From: a virus
IMG/VR virus record: IMGVR_UViG_3300044301_002013
Location: 1 to 22,521 of that record
DNA: 22,521 nt
Direction: 5' to 3' (one strand)
Position 1 is the first letter of the stretch. Each line of letters starts with the position of its first letter. The notes beneath the pieces were generated by a model that was not told the DNA's origin, ran no database searches, and saw only the letters and a program-made list of their open reading frames with translations. Shown piece by piece: positions 12,297-21,600 of this stretch. The position numbers were made by a program, and so were the translations under genes.

Positions 12297-13518
12297 TCCT
12301 GCTGAATACAATCCTAGACAGATTAGTAATAAACAATACGAGGATTTAAAAGCAAGTATGGAGAAATTCGGATGCGTTGACCCTATTATAATAAACATTA
12401 ATCCTGAAAGATTAAATGTAGTTGTGGGTGGACATCAAAGACTTAGAATATTAAGAGAGCTTGGAGCAGAGAAAGTGCCTACAGTAAGCGTAAATCTAAG
12501 CGAGGAAGATGAAAGAGAATTAAATGTAAGGCTAAATAAATCAGGGGGGGATTGGGATATGGATATACTGGCGAATGAATTTGATATAGTGGACTTAAAA
12601 GAATGGGGCTTTAAAGAAATAGAATTAGGTTTTAATATAGATAAGATAGAGGAAAGCCATAATAAGCTGACAGACAGCTTTACAGTGCCCCCCTTTAGTG
12701 TTTTAGATAGTAGGCAGGGATATTGGCTAGATAGAAAGAAAACTTGGCACAAATTAATAAATGATAAAGGAGAGAGTAGGGAAAACACATTAAGCGAAAG
12801 CGAGTTGATGAGTGGCATTAATAGTGGTGTTTCTATATTAGACCCTGTAATTGCTGAAATTGCTAATAGATGGTTTGGAGTAGATGGTGGCAATAGTTTT
12901 GATTGCTTTGCTGGGGATAGTGTTTTTGGATATGTTTCAGATTATTTGGGTAATAAATTCACAGGAATAGAATTAAGACAAGAACAGGCAGATTTAAACA
13001 ACAAAAGACTAAAAGGAAGTAAAAGTAATTATATATGTGATGATGGGCAAAATGTTTTACAACACATTAAACCAAATACTCAAGACTTATTATTTAGTTG
13101 TCCTCCTTATTTTGATTTAGAGGTTTATAGCGACCAGGAAAATGATGCAAGTAATCAAAAGGATTACGAGAGTTTTTTGGAAATAATAAATAAAGCCTTT
13201 ACAGACAGTATTAAGTGTTTAAAGGAAGATAGGTTTGCTGTTATTGTATGTGGCGACATAAGGCAAAATAATGGCTATTATAGAAACTTCCCTAATGATA
13301 TTAAAAACATATTTATAAGTAATAATTGTAAGCTATACAATGAAATGATATATATAGAACCTTTAGGAACTTTGCCCCAAAGAGTTAGGAGGTACATGGT
13401 AAACAGAAAGATAGGAAAGTGTCATCAAAATATACTGGTATTTTACAAGGGCGATATTAAAAACATAAAACAAAACTATAAAGAACTACAATATGAAAGC
13501 AAAGATTTGGAATTATAA
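12262..13518 (+). CDS. ParB-like domain fused to a DNA methyltransferase
   Basis: Residues 1-110 are a ParB/Srx-like nuclease-type domain (LNPAEYNPRQI at 11-21, GGHQRLR at 56-62, VNLSEEDERELNVRLNK). Residues about 195-400 are an AdoMet-dependent methyltransferase: the AdoMet-binding motif FDCFAGDSVFGYV near 213-225 with FTGIEL following, and catalytic motif IV as SCPPYFD at 279-285. Motif I before IV indicates the order of N4/N6-type amino methyltransferases. Near the end come NRKIGKCHQNILVFYKG. This fusion is known in phages and mobile elements; it probably methylates phage DNA, protecting it from restriction or marking it for packaging. No cognate restriction enzyme is visible, so it looks like an orphan. 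It overlaps the HNH gene upstream and the SpeD-like gene by 26 bases downstream. Confidence 0.82.
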   Translation: MKITLIEINSLNPAEYNPRQISNKQYEDLKASMEKFGCVDPIIININPERLNVVVGGHQRLRILRELGAEKVPTVSVNLSEEDERELNVRLNKSGGDWDMDILANEFDIVDLKEWGFKEIELGFNIDKIEESHNKLTDSFTVPPFSVLDSRQGYWLDRKKTWHKLINDKGESRENTLSESELMSGINSGVSILDPVIAEIANRWFGVDGGNSFDCFAGDSVFGYVSDYLGNKFTGIELRQEQADLNNKRLKGSKSNYICDDGQNVLQHIKPNTQDLLFSCPPYFDLEVYSDQENDASNQKDYESFLEIINKAFTDSIKCLKEDRFAVIVCGDIRQNNGYYRNFPNDIKNIFISNNCKLYNEMIYIEPLGTLPQRVRRYMVNRKIGKCHQNILVFYKGDIKNIKQNYKELQYESKDLEL

Positions 13519-13786
13519 TAAATGGCTAAAAGCATTAAATGATGAAAAGGATTATAAAGAGTATTATGATAAGCTATTAAAAAAGGTAGGATTTAATGTG
13601 CTTAATTTTATGGAGCATAACTTTAAACCTCAAGGATATACAGCTATATGGTTATTAGCAGAAAGCCATTTTGCTATACATACTTTCCCTGAACATGATT
13701 TACACTACATAGAGCTTTCAAGTTGTAATAACAAAAAGCATAACGCATTTATAAAAGAAATAGAATATAAAATAAATTTAATATAA
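13493..13786 (+). CDS. SpeD-like pyruvoyl-dependent decarboxylase
   Basis: Residues 33-78 match S-adenosylmethionine decarboxylase (SpeD) proenzymes: GFNVLNFMEHNFKPQGYTAIWLLAESHFAIHTFPE, then YIELSSC. The self-cleavage site is E57-S58, with the serine becoming the pyruvoyl cofactor. H63 and C78 lie 5 and 20 residues behind it, the same spacing as the active-site His and Cys in the bacterial enzyme. At 97 residues it is shorter than bacterial SpeD (about 120-140). SpeD makes decarboxylated AdoMet for spermidine; some bacterial and phage homologues have instead become arginine or ornithine decarboxylases, so the substrate is open. No spermidine synthase is visible here. It lies between an AdoMet-using methyltransferase and the terminase, overlapping both neighbours. 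Confidence 0.8.
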   Translation: MKAKIWNYNKWLKALNDEKDYKEYYDKLLKKVGFNVLNFMEHNFKPQGYTAIWLLAESHFAIHTFPEHDLHYIELSSCNNKKHNAFIKEIEYKINLI

Positions 13787-14166
13787 TGAGCAAAAAAGAA
13801 CACATAAAGAAAAAAATGTTAATAGAGAGTTTAGAAACCTCTCTAGGGATAGTATCTACAGCTTGTAATAAAGCAAATATAAGTAGAAGTAGTTTTTACA
13901 AATGGTATAAAGAAGATGAGGACTTTAGAAATAAAGTAGATGAGATAGATAATGTAAAATTAGACTTTGTAGAAAGTCAGTTATTTAAAAACATACAAAA
14001 GGAAAAGGAAAGAAGTATTATATTTTATTTACAACATAAAGGACACAAAAGGGGATATATACAACAGCAGCATATAAATCTAACTTCTAATGATGAAGAA
14101 ATTAAAAAGATAGAAATTGAAATCATTAAACCTAAAGGGAACAATAGTCCTACAGAAAAATCTTAA
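13786..14166 (+). CDS. Terminase small subunit-like protein
   Basis: The N-terminal part is a helix-turn-helix of the phBC6A51 type: KKKMLIESLETSLGIVSTACNKANISRSSFYKWYKEDEDFRNKVDEI (residues 8-54), in which a helix repeats the 'A....Isr..fY.W...D..F' pattern known from small terminases. The next stretch (VESQLFKNIQKEKERSIIFYLQHKGHKRGY) is a typical continuation before the oligomerisation region. It would recognise the packaging site and hand DNA to the large subunit. It starts at a TAATG overlap with the SpeD-like gene and overlaps the large-terminase gene by 50 bases. Confidence 0.8.
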   Translation: MSKKEHIKKKMLIESLETSLGIVSTACNKANISRSSFYKWYKEDEDFRNKVDEIDNVKLDFVESQLFKNIQKEKERSIIFYLQHKGHKRGYIQQQHINLTSNDEEIKKIEIEIIKPKGNNSPTEKS

Positions 14167-15286
14167 TGCTAATACTAGAATAGTAGTTAATCAAGGTGGT
14201 ACTAGAAGCAGCAAGACTTATTCTTTAGCACAGTTAATAATCCTTAAAGCATTACAGGAGCAAGGAAAGGTATATACTATTTGTAGAAAGACCTTGCCTG
14301 CTTTAAAGGGTACAGCCTATAAAGATTTCTTTAATATATTAGAGGAGCATAACCTTTACAATCCCAACAAACATAATAAGTCTGAACTTACATACAAATT
14401 AAATAATAATGAAATAGAATTCATATCAGTTGATATGCCACAAAAGATAAGGGGGCGAAAAAGAAATATACTTTGGCTTAATGAGGCAAATGAATTTAGT
14501 TTTGAGGATTGGATTCAACTCAGTTTAAGGACTACGGAAAATATATATTTAGACTTTAATCCCTCAGACCCTTATAGTTGGATATATGATAATGTAATAA
14601 ATAGAGAGGACTGTACCTTTATTAAATCTACTTATTTAGATAATCCATTTTTACCTGATGAAACAATTAAGGAGATAGAAAGGCTTAGGGATTTAGACAG
14701 CAACTACTGGAAGATATACGGATTAGGAGATATGGCACAGCCTACTGAAACTATATTCAGACAGTTTGAGATATGTAACAATATTCCTAATGAAGCAGAG
14801 CTAGTGGCTATAGGCATGGACTTTGGATATTCTAATGACCCTACAGCTATAGCAGAAGTGTTTAAATTAAATGATGATTTATATATTAATGAATTAGTAT
14901 ATAGCAAAGGATTAACAAATCAGGATATAGCACAAAGACTAAAAGAACTAAATATTACAAGACAGACAGAAATAATTGCTGATAGTGCAGAGCCTAAGTC
15001 AATAGAAGAACTATACAGACAGGGTTTTAATGTAAAGGGGGCTAAAAAAGGGGCTGATAGTATTAATATGGGAATAGACATTTTAAGGCGTTTTAAGCTA
15101 CATATAACTAAGAGTAGTACAAATGCCTTGAATGAGTTTAAATACTACAAATGGCTAACTGATAAAAACGGACATATAGTAAATAAACCTGCTACCAATC
15201 AGCAAGACCATTTAATTGATGCTGTTAGGTACGCTGCTTTGAATAAGTTAATGACTAATCATAGTGGCAAATATTATATTTTATAA
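14117..15286 (+). CDS. Terminase large subunit (ATPase and nuclease)
   Basis: The motor that pumps DNA through the portal and cuts it into headful or unit lengths. The ATPase half has Walker A GGTRSSKT at residues 27-34, an adenine-side segment CRKTLPALKGTAY and Walker B ILWLNEANE around 117-125. The RNase H-like nuclease half has GMDFGYSNDPTAIAE near 232, IADSAEPKSIEEL near 288 and DHLIDAVRYA near 365, carrying the expected metal-binding aspartates. Length (389 residues) is normal for the Terminase_3 type. The ATG at 14117 gives a short lead before QKNLNANTRIVVNQGG, a common start. The long overlap with the small subunit suggests coupled translation. Confidence 0.93.
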   Translation: MKSLNLKGTIVLQKNLNANTRIVVNQGGTRSSKTYSLAQLIILKALQEQGKVYTICRKTLPALKGTAYKDFFNILEEHNLYNPNKHNKSELTYKLNNNEIEFISVDMPQKIRGRKRNILWLNEANEFSFEDWIQLSLRTTENIYLDFNPSDPYSWIYDNVINREDCTFIKSTYLDNPFLPDETIKEIERLRDLDSNYWKIYGLGDMAQPTETIFRQFEICNNIPNEAELVAIGMDFGYSNDPTAIAEVFKLNDDLYINELVYSKGLTNQDIAQRLKELNITRQTEIIADSAEPKSIEELYRQGFNVKGAKKGADSINMGIDILRRFKLHITKSSTNALNEFKYYKWLTDKNGHIVNKPATNQQDHLIDAVRYAALNKLMTNHSGKYYIL

Positions 15287-15318
15287 ACGATTATTAATAA
15301 ATTATATATACTATTAAA

Positions 15319-15909
15319 ATGAGTAGAGAAAGTAGAAAGGTTAGTATTCCAAAGGACTGGAATGGTATTTCAATAAGGATGTACTTACAATTTAAAAAGG
15401 TAAAGGAAAGAAAACTTAAAGAAGAAGAATTTAATTTAGAGGTACTGAGTGTTGTATGTGGGCTGGAAAAAAGAATGATTGAGAACATGGAAATAACTAG
15501 CATTAATAAGGTGTTAAAAAGTCTAAAATTCTTAGAAAAAGAAATGCCTGATACTAAAGAGCTAGTAAAAACAGTAGAATGGAATGGAAAAGAGTATGGC
15601 TTTATTCCTAACCTAAGCGAGATAACAATGGGGGAATATATTGATATAGAGGAACATTGTAAAAATGCTGAGGATAATTTACATAAGATAATGAGCATAC
15701 TATATAGACCAATAGTTAAAAAAACAAATAGGAGATATAGTATTGAGCCTTATGTACCAAGCAAAGAAATACAGGATGAGTTTTTAGACTTTCCAATACT
15801 TCCCTCGATGTCTGCATTGAGTTTTTTTTTTCTTTTAGGAAAAAAACTACAAAACTCTTTGGACAAATATTTGAAAAAGGGGATGGAGAAGTTGAGGAAA
15901 GAAGTTTAG
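15319..15909 (+). CDS. Tail assembly chaperone, short form
   Basis: The 196-residue product fits the short (gpG-like) tail assembly chaperone of siphoviruses, which coats the tape measure protein before the tube assembles. Characteristic parts, by memory of flavobacterial relatives, are SIPKDWNGISIRMYLQF near the start, EWNGKEYGFIPNLSEITMGEYIDIEEHCKNAEDNLHKIMSILYRPIV (about residues 90-135), YSIEPY, and SFFFLLGKKL near 168-177. The downstream frame -1 carries the rest of the chaperone (see 15846), so this is the unshifted product. The ATG lies 33 bases after the terminase stop in an AT-rich gap without a clear promoter box. Confidence 0.68.
   Translation: MSRESRKVSIPKDWNGISIRMYLQFKKVKERKLKEEEFNLEVLSVVCGLEKRMIENMEITSINKVLKSLKFLEKEMPDTKELVKTVEWNGKEYGFIPNLSEITMGEYIDIEEHCKNAEDNLHKIMSILYRPIVKKTNRRYSIEPYVPSKEIQDEFLDFPILPSMSALSFFFLLGKKLQNSLDKYLKKGMEKLRKEV
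15822..15846 (+). other. Probable -1 ribosomal frameshift slippery region
   Basis: Two classical X-XXY-YYZ heptamers lie in the gene's frame: T_TTT_TTT within the ten-T run 15822-15831, and A_AAA_AAA at 15840-15846 (codons AAA AAA after GGA). A shift of -1 at either joins the short chaperone to the open frame 15846-16085. The A heptamer is the better guess because it keeps the conserved-looking SFFFLLGKK before the switch. Confidence 0.6.
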
Positions 15910-16085
15910 GGAGTAAATGGGGTTGGTATAACGTGATATTTTCTCTCGCAAATGAGAACATTCTCAATGTAACAAAGATAACAGAATTAGAGTTTTATTT
16001 AGTATTGACCTATTTATGTTATCAACAAGATAAAATAAGTACAACAAAAAATAAATATGATAACTTTCAAAAACGTAATAGATGA
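15846..16085 (+). CDS. Tail assembly chaperone extension (frameshifted GT-like part)
   Basis: The stretch 15910-16056 looks empty between annotated genes but the -1 frame is open from upstream of the slippery region to a TGA at 16083-16085. It encodes GSKWGWYNVIFSLANENILNVTKITELEFYLVLTYLCYQQDK, matching the conserved end I know from flavobacterial chaperones (G.WGWY..I..LA.....F..VT.L....CL.YL.....). No ATG precedes the GSKWGWY block in this frame, so expression by -1 frameshift from 15319 is the natural explanation. A slip at 15840-15846 gives a fusion of about 255 residues. It overlaps the next gene by 29 bases. Confidence 0.62.
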   Translation, partial: TTKLFGQIFEKGDGEVEERSLGSKWGWYNVIFSLANENILNVTKITELEFYLVLTYLCYQQDKISTTKNKYDNFQKRNR

Positions 16086-16569
16086 TTTTAGTGATATAGC
16101 TACTAATCACTATTTAATTAATTCTTTCCATTCAGGCTTTTTAGATGAGGTGGATGTAAATAAACTAGATAAATCAGACTTTCCGATACTTTATTGTGAG
16201 CCTGGAACAGCTACTATTGATATGGGAGTATTAACATACTCATTTACTATATTTATTTTAGATACACTTAAAGAAGATTTGACTAATAGAAATGAAGTAT
16301 GGACAAATACACTACAAATGACACAAGATATAATAGCTGAATTCAGGCAGAACTTAGCTTTACAAACATCAGGAGGAGATAGTGGTAAGAAATTAAGCTA
16401 TGTGCCTAATGAGGCTGTTCTAGACTTGCCAATAAGTACAGAACCTTTCACAGCTAGATTTGCTAATATATTAACAGGATGGTCAGCTAGTATGTCAATA
16501 CAAGTAAATAATACTAATAATCTCTGCGTAGCTCCTGTAGAGCCATCAGACAATGACCCAAATTCATAA
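16057..16569 (+). CDS. Neck or tail-terminator-like protein
   Basis: The 170-residue protein follows the chaperone and resembles a conserved flavobacterial phage structural protein that I recall with the sequence pattern DFPILYCEPGTATIDMGVLTYSFTIFILDTL, NRNEVWTNTLQMTQDIIAEFRQNL, then LPISTEPFTARFANILTGWSASMSIQVNNTNNLC. The alternation of strands and helices fits a tail-terminator or connector ring protein (gpU or HK97 gp10-neighbour type). The start lies within the chaperone's frameshifted end. The TAA overlaps the next ATG (TAATG). Role inferred from synteny. Confidence 0.55.
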   Translation: MITFKNVIDDFSDIATNHYLINSFHSGFLDEVDVNKLDKSDFPILYCEPGTATIDMGVLTYSFTIFILDTLKEDLTNRNEVWTNTLQMTQDIIAEFRQNLALQTSGGDSGKKLSYVPNEAVLDLPISTEPFTARFANILTGWSASMSIQVNNTNNLCVAPVEPSDNDPNS

Positions 16570-17180
16570 TGGCTGTAGTATTTAAATTAAGAGGACCAGA
16601 TGGCAAATTTATAAAAGGAGAGGCTAAGAACTTAGAAAAGTCAATGACTACTTTTGCTTCTAATATAATTAAAGAGGGGAGGGCTATATTAAATAAAGAT
16701 AAAAAAAGAACTAAAACAAATACTTTATTTAATGAGTATCACTATACAATGAAAACAGACCAAAGTTCTATTACACTAGGCTTTGGATTTGGCAAGGCTG
16801 ATGATTACTGGCGATTTGTTGACCAGGGAGTAAAGGGAAAGGGATATGCCGATGCGAGTGAAGATGTAGAACGAAAAACATTAAGGAATACTACAGGAAG
16901 CCCCTTTAGTTTTAAGTACACCAATCCAAAAGGAAAGCTGGCAAATGCTATTCAAGGCTGGATAAGCAATAAACCTATAAGCCTAAAAGATGGAAATGAA
17001 CTAGGAGCAGCCTTTGCAATAGGATATTCCATTAAAAGGCGAGGATTAGAAAGAACTATGTTTTACTCTAAGCCAGTAGAGAAAGCCCTTAAAACGCTGC
17101 CTAATGACCTTGTAGAAGCATTTAGATTAGACTTTGGTAAATTAATAAACAAACTTCCTAACAAAATAACGATAGAATAA
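16569..17180 (+). CDS. HK97 gp10-like neck/tail-completion protein
   Basis: Residues 1-15 give MAVVFKLRGPDGKFI, then a long helix (EGRAILNKDKKRTKTNTLFNEYHYTM). The central block DDYWRFVDQGVKGKGYADASEDVERKT and the later GYSIKRRGLERTMFYSKPVEKAL are features I associate with gp10-like proteins ('FVDxGxxGK...GYSIxRxGLxxTxFxxKP'). Such proteins form the ring that joins head connector to tail. At 203 residues it has a normal size. It is coupled by TAATG to the previous gene and followed one base later by the first large tail protein. Confidence 0.6.
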   Translation: MAVVFKLRGPDGKFIKGEAKNLEKSMTTFASNIIKEGRAILNKDKKRTKTNTLFNEYHYTMKTDQSSITLGFGFGKADDYWRFVDQGVKGKGYADASEDVERKTLRNTTGSPFSFKYTNPKGKLANAIQGWISNKPISLKDGNELGAAFAIGYSIKRRGLERTMFYSKPVEKALKTLPNDLVEAFRLDFGKLINKLPNKITIE

Positions 17181-17181
17181 A

Positions 17182-18612
17182 ATGGCGTATTCAATAACAC
17201 AAAAACCAAACCAATTAGCAGCAGCAAATAGCCCTATGGTGTTTATATTAAAAGAAACAACAGGGTCTATAATTAATGCAGCTAAATTTAGATATATAGC
17301 TCAGATATATATAAGTACAACAAATGCCACTACTTGGGAACAAAAAGCTAAAATAAAGCTATATAAAAACCAGGCAGATGTAGGCATAGTAGATATTTCA
17401 AAAATAGTTAGTACATATTTACAAACGCAAGAAAAGAATGTAGGTAATCAAGAATCAATAGATGGGAGTATTCATTCAATAGGAATAACTGATACCAGTA
17501 ATGCCTATTCGCAAAACACAAGTCAATTTATAGGCGTAAAAATAGTAGGTGGATATGAAAAGGCAGCCGATGCTAATTCAAGCCCTGAAGAAACATTAAA
17601 CCTAGACAATGAAATTATATACTCTATTCCTGCATCAACGCCTTATACTAAAACATCTTCAAATATAGGGGGGTTAGATATTGATGGTACTAATAATCCT
17701 TTAACAGGCTATATACCAAATAATGTAGGTAAAAGGTTTTTAACTAATGCTCCTACAGTACAATTTGTTAGAGGTAGTAGTACAGCAGCAGATAATATTG
17801 ATGAATTGACAGTAGCCTTTATTCAAAATGGATTAGTAACTGATGGAGCAGCTATAGGAAGAATCTATATAAAGTATTATGATTCTTCAGGTGTTGCTAT
17901 AGCAGGGACTAGTGGTGGGTCTACAGTTCATTATTTTACAAATGATACAGCTAGTGGTGGTAAGGGTACAGCTGATGATATGAAAAATAGCTTATTGTAC
18001 TTTGGTTGTGGAACAGCTAATCTAGAAGAACAAGAAGATGAGCCAGATGCAAAACCATCTAATTTTGCAAACTGGGCGTACTATGAAATATATGGTACAA
18101 ATGCTTTAGGTAATGCCATAGAAACTGCAAAATATTACTTTTATAGATATGGTAGTGGGGCAAGTGTAGATGACAGACATCAATCTTGTACTAGATATGA
18201 TAATGTTAGACTAGCTTGGGTGAATAGACTAGGGGCTTGGGATTATATGAATTTTAGAGGTAAATCAGTAGAGAGTGTAGATATTAGAAAATCTGAAAGT
18301 GCTAAAATGCCAGGTACTTGGAATGAGCTTACATTTGGATATGACAACTGGGATAGAGGTAGGCAGACTTTATTTAGTGAAGCTACGAGAAAATTAAAAG
18401 TAAATAGCGATTGGCTTAATGATGATGAGGCTAGTTGGCTAGAGGAATTGTTTACTTCTAATAATGTACAAATATTAGCAGATAGTAATATAGTATATCC
18501 TGTTATATTAAAAAATAAAAGTTACATAAAAAAAACCAGCGTTAATGATAGGGTAAAAATTCAATATTCTCTTGATTTAGAGTATGCTAATACAATAAGA
18601 ACCAATAGTTAA
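17182..18612 (+). CDS. Large tail structural protein
   Basis: The 476-residue protein is beta-rich, with no catalytic motif. Recognisable pieces are the N-terminal QKPNQLAAANSPMVFIL, a mid-to-late block CTRYDNVRLAWVNRLGAWDYMNFRGKSVESVDIRKSE, and a C-terminal WLEELFTSNNVQILADSNIVYPVILKNKSYIKKTSVNDRVKIQYSLDLEYANTIRTNS. The last two are patterns I recall from tail proteins of flavobacterial siphoviruses, where 'RLAWxNRxGAWDYxxF' marks a tail-tip protein. It may form part of the distal tail or baseplate. It is coupled by TAATG to the 1178-aa protein, suggesting that they act in one complex. Confidence 0.5.
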   Translation: MAYSITQKPNQLAAANSPMVFILKETTGSIINAAKFRYIAQIYISTTNATTWEQKAKIKLYKNQADVGIVDISKIVSTYLQTQEKNVGNQESIDGSIHSIGITDTSNAYSQNTSQFIGVKIVGGYEKAADANSSPEETLNLDNEIIYSIPASTPYTKTSSNIGGLDIDGTNNPLTGYIPNNVGKRFLTNAPTVQFVRGSSTAADNIDELTVAFIQNGLVTDGAAIGRIYIKYYDSSGVAIAGTSGGSTVHYFTNDTASGGKGTADDMKNSLLYFGCGTANLEEQEDEPDAKPSNFANWAYYEIYGTNALGNAIETAKYYFYRYGSGASVDDRHQSCTRYDNVRLAWVNRLGAWDYMNFRGKSVESVDIRKSESAKMPGTWNELTFGYDNWDRGRQTLFSEATRKLKVNSDWLNDDEASWLEELFTSNNVQILADSNIVYPVILKNKSYIKKTSVNDRVKIQYSLDLEYANTIRTNS

Positions 18613-21600
18613 TGAATACAAGATTAGTAGTATATAGACCAACTTTGACAGACACATTAGTCGTAATTAATAATCCAGGTTCAACATATCCTGTATCAGA
18701 TTCAGAAACAGTAATTACAACAGATGGTTATTCTGCTGTAGATAGATTAGTAGCAGGCGACACGTTAACAGATAATGCAGGTGTGATATATGGAGTTATA
18801 AAGTCAGTAGATGGGGCTTCTACTGTTACTTTATATAGTGTTACAACAGCAATTCCTGATAATGCTATGCTATTTAATTTACCTGAAAAGCCTTATGATT
18901 TAGACTTACAAAAAGCCCCTAATATAAGGCTAAATCTAAATTGGTTGGATATTAAAGAGCCTGACCAAAGGAGGTCTAATTTTAGTCAGACTATTAAAAT
19001 ACCTTTTACTGATTCAAATAATAATTTCTTTGAGAATTGGTTTGATGTTAATTTAGATACTTTAATATATAATACTAGAAAAAAATTTAAGGCTGTAATT
19101 TTAGTGGATAGTGTTCCACAACTAGAGGGCTATATACAGCTTAAATCAATATATTTAAATTCAAGATTATATGAGGTTGTGGTGTTTGGAGATACTGCGA
19201 ATTTCTTTGCTGATATAAAAGGTAAAAAATTAAGAGAAGCCTTTATACGTGATGATGGAACAGTAGATAGGCAATTAGACCACAGATTAACTTTAGCCAA
19301 TGTAGAGGCTAGCTGGACTACAGGCGTAACTACAATGCTAGAAACAACGGAAAATGACATACTATATCCTATTATAGATTATGGTCATACTCAACTTCCA
19401 TTGTGCGACAGTATGTTCTGGAATCCTGATTACTTAGACCCTTTAAATGCAAATAGTGAAGTTGGGATTAATAGTACCTGGCAAGGCAACGTAAATTATT
19501 ATGGCTTAATTACAGCAAGTAATTTAAAGCCTGCCATAAGAATACAAAGGCTTTTAAAGATAATAGCAGCAAGGGCTGGATATACTATTACAAGTACATT
19601 TCTAGGGTTGAATAATAATGCACAAGATATAGATACTTTCTTTGGTAGGCAATTTATGACATTAGCCCCTCAATATGAAAGGACTAGAGTAAAGGTATAT
19701 CAGGGATTTAGTGCATCTACAACTACTACTGTATCAGAACTTTTTGGATATAATCAAGCTTCTACAGGCTACGCATATAATTTAAATCTAGAACCTATAG
19801 AATTTAATATAATAGAATCTGATACTAATGGCATATTAAACGCTGTAAATTTTTTAGGGGAAACAGTACCTACTTTATATATTCCTTATGACCCTGATTC
19901 AGGGGATGAAGCTCCTTTTGGCGAAGTAGTAATACAAGTTAATTTTTCTTTATACTTAGCCCCCACAACTGTTGCAGGAACTACAATACAAAGTTATAAT
20001 GTTACTCAATCCTGGAACTGGAACTATGGAATGGCATTTACTCAACAAACTGTAAATGTAAATCCTAGCGTGGGAGCAGCTGGGGTTGAAGTTCAATTTA
20101 CTCAAACACTTAGTATTCTTGATTTCGTTAATTACGCTCCTTTTATGCAGGTAACTATAGCCCCTGTATTCGCATCAGGAAATTTAGGAAATGGCTTATT
20201 TTTAGCTGGATATTATAATGGTTCTATACAAACTATAAATCTAGGAGAAGGGCTTTTTAATAATGGAGGAATTAATGGAGAGGTTATTATGGAACACAAT
20301 ATGCCTGATATTACTCAGGGGGATTTTGTAAAAGATTTATGTTCAAGATATAACTTAATTGTAACGAGCAATCCTAGTAATGCTAAAAACTTAATTATAG
20401 AACCATATCAGGATTATATTGCTGGTGGAGAAACTAAATATTGGACTGATAAATTAGATGTTTCTAAAGAACAAATAATTAAGTCAACTAATGAAATGCA
20501 AAAAAGGACACTACTATTTTCTGATTTAGAAAATCAAGATATATTAAATAAAAGTTATATTGATAAATGGGAAAGAGTATATGGTAGTATAGAGCAGATA
20601 AATAATAATGATTTTGCAACAGGTAATTTTAAAAATCATAGTATCTATGCTCCTTTTATTGCTCAAGGAATTGGACACTGGGCTTATAATATGCAAGGGA
20701 TGACACCTAATAATCAAGTGGCTATAGCTTATAATTTTGAAGTAGATGATAATGGAAATAAACATCCTATTACAGATGGAAAGCCTATGTTATTCTATTA
20801 TAGTGGAACGCCTATTACTTTGACAGATATGGGCGACCAATGGGATAATAATTGGGAATTTAATATAATATCAGGAGTATATACTATGCTAGGAGATACT
20901 GAGGCTTTAAATGTAAATAATAAATTTCCTTTATGTACTCAATATAATTTAAGTACGATAGGAGGTGGAGTAAATTCAGCGACCAAAATCCTGCACTGGG
21001 AATATTATAATCCTCAATTTCTTACTGGCTATACTTTTAATATATTTGGCGATACGCAGAGTATTCATGGTTTTTATAATGATTACTGGGCGAGTTATAT
21101 AAATGAAATATATAGTGATGAGGCTAGGATAATGGAATGCAATATACATTTAAACGAAGATGATATTGCTAATTTTTCATTTAAAAATCCTGTATATATT
21201 AAAAATACATTATGGCGAGTTCTTAGTGTTGATAGCTATGTAGTAGGAGGAAATGAAACAACAAAAGTCAAGCTAATAAAAGCTATATCTAAATTAAATT
21301 ACGACTGTCAATATATTCAATACGCATGGACAGGTTCAGGTCAGATTCTTTTTACTAATATTAATACTGGTGATGTAGGATATAATGTTACTAATGAATG
21401 TTGTAAAGATGCTAATCAGACTTATTGGTATGAGGAAACGCTTCCTAATTTAGGGCTAGGAGTTTGTTACTGGGGAATGGTAGCAGCTGGAGGAAATGCT
21501 GGTGGTCTTAATGGTGGAGGAGCAGGTGGTGGAGGTGGAACTCCAGCAGGTGGAGAAGATATACCAATTAGCCCCCCTGTGGCTTTACCAATGCTACCTA

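Noticed and set aside
15953-15966. Inverted repeat TGAGAA-CA-TTCTCA
   Set aside because: It lies within the frameshifted chaperone coding region, has a two-base centre too small for an RNA loop, and has no second copy that I can see.
12435-15967. Minus-strand open frames, for example 12435-12893, 15294-15698 and 15716-15967
   Set aside because: They lie opposite well-supported genes with recognisable motifs (methyltransferase, tail chaperone), are rich in Ser, Leu and Phe as expected for the complement of AT-rich coding DNA, and show no domain.
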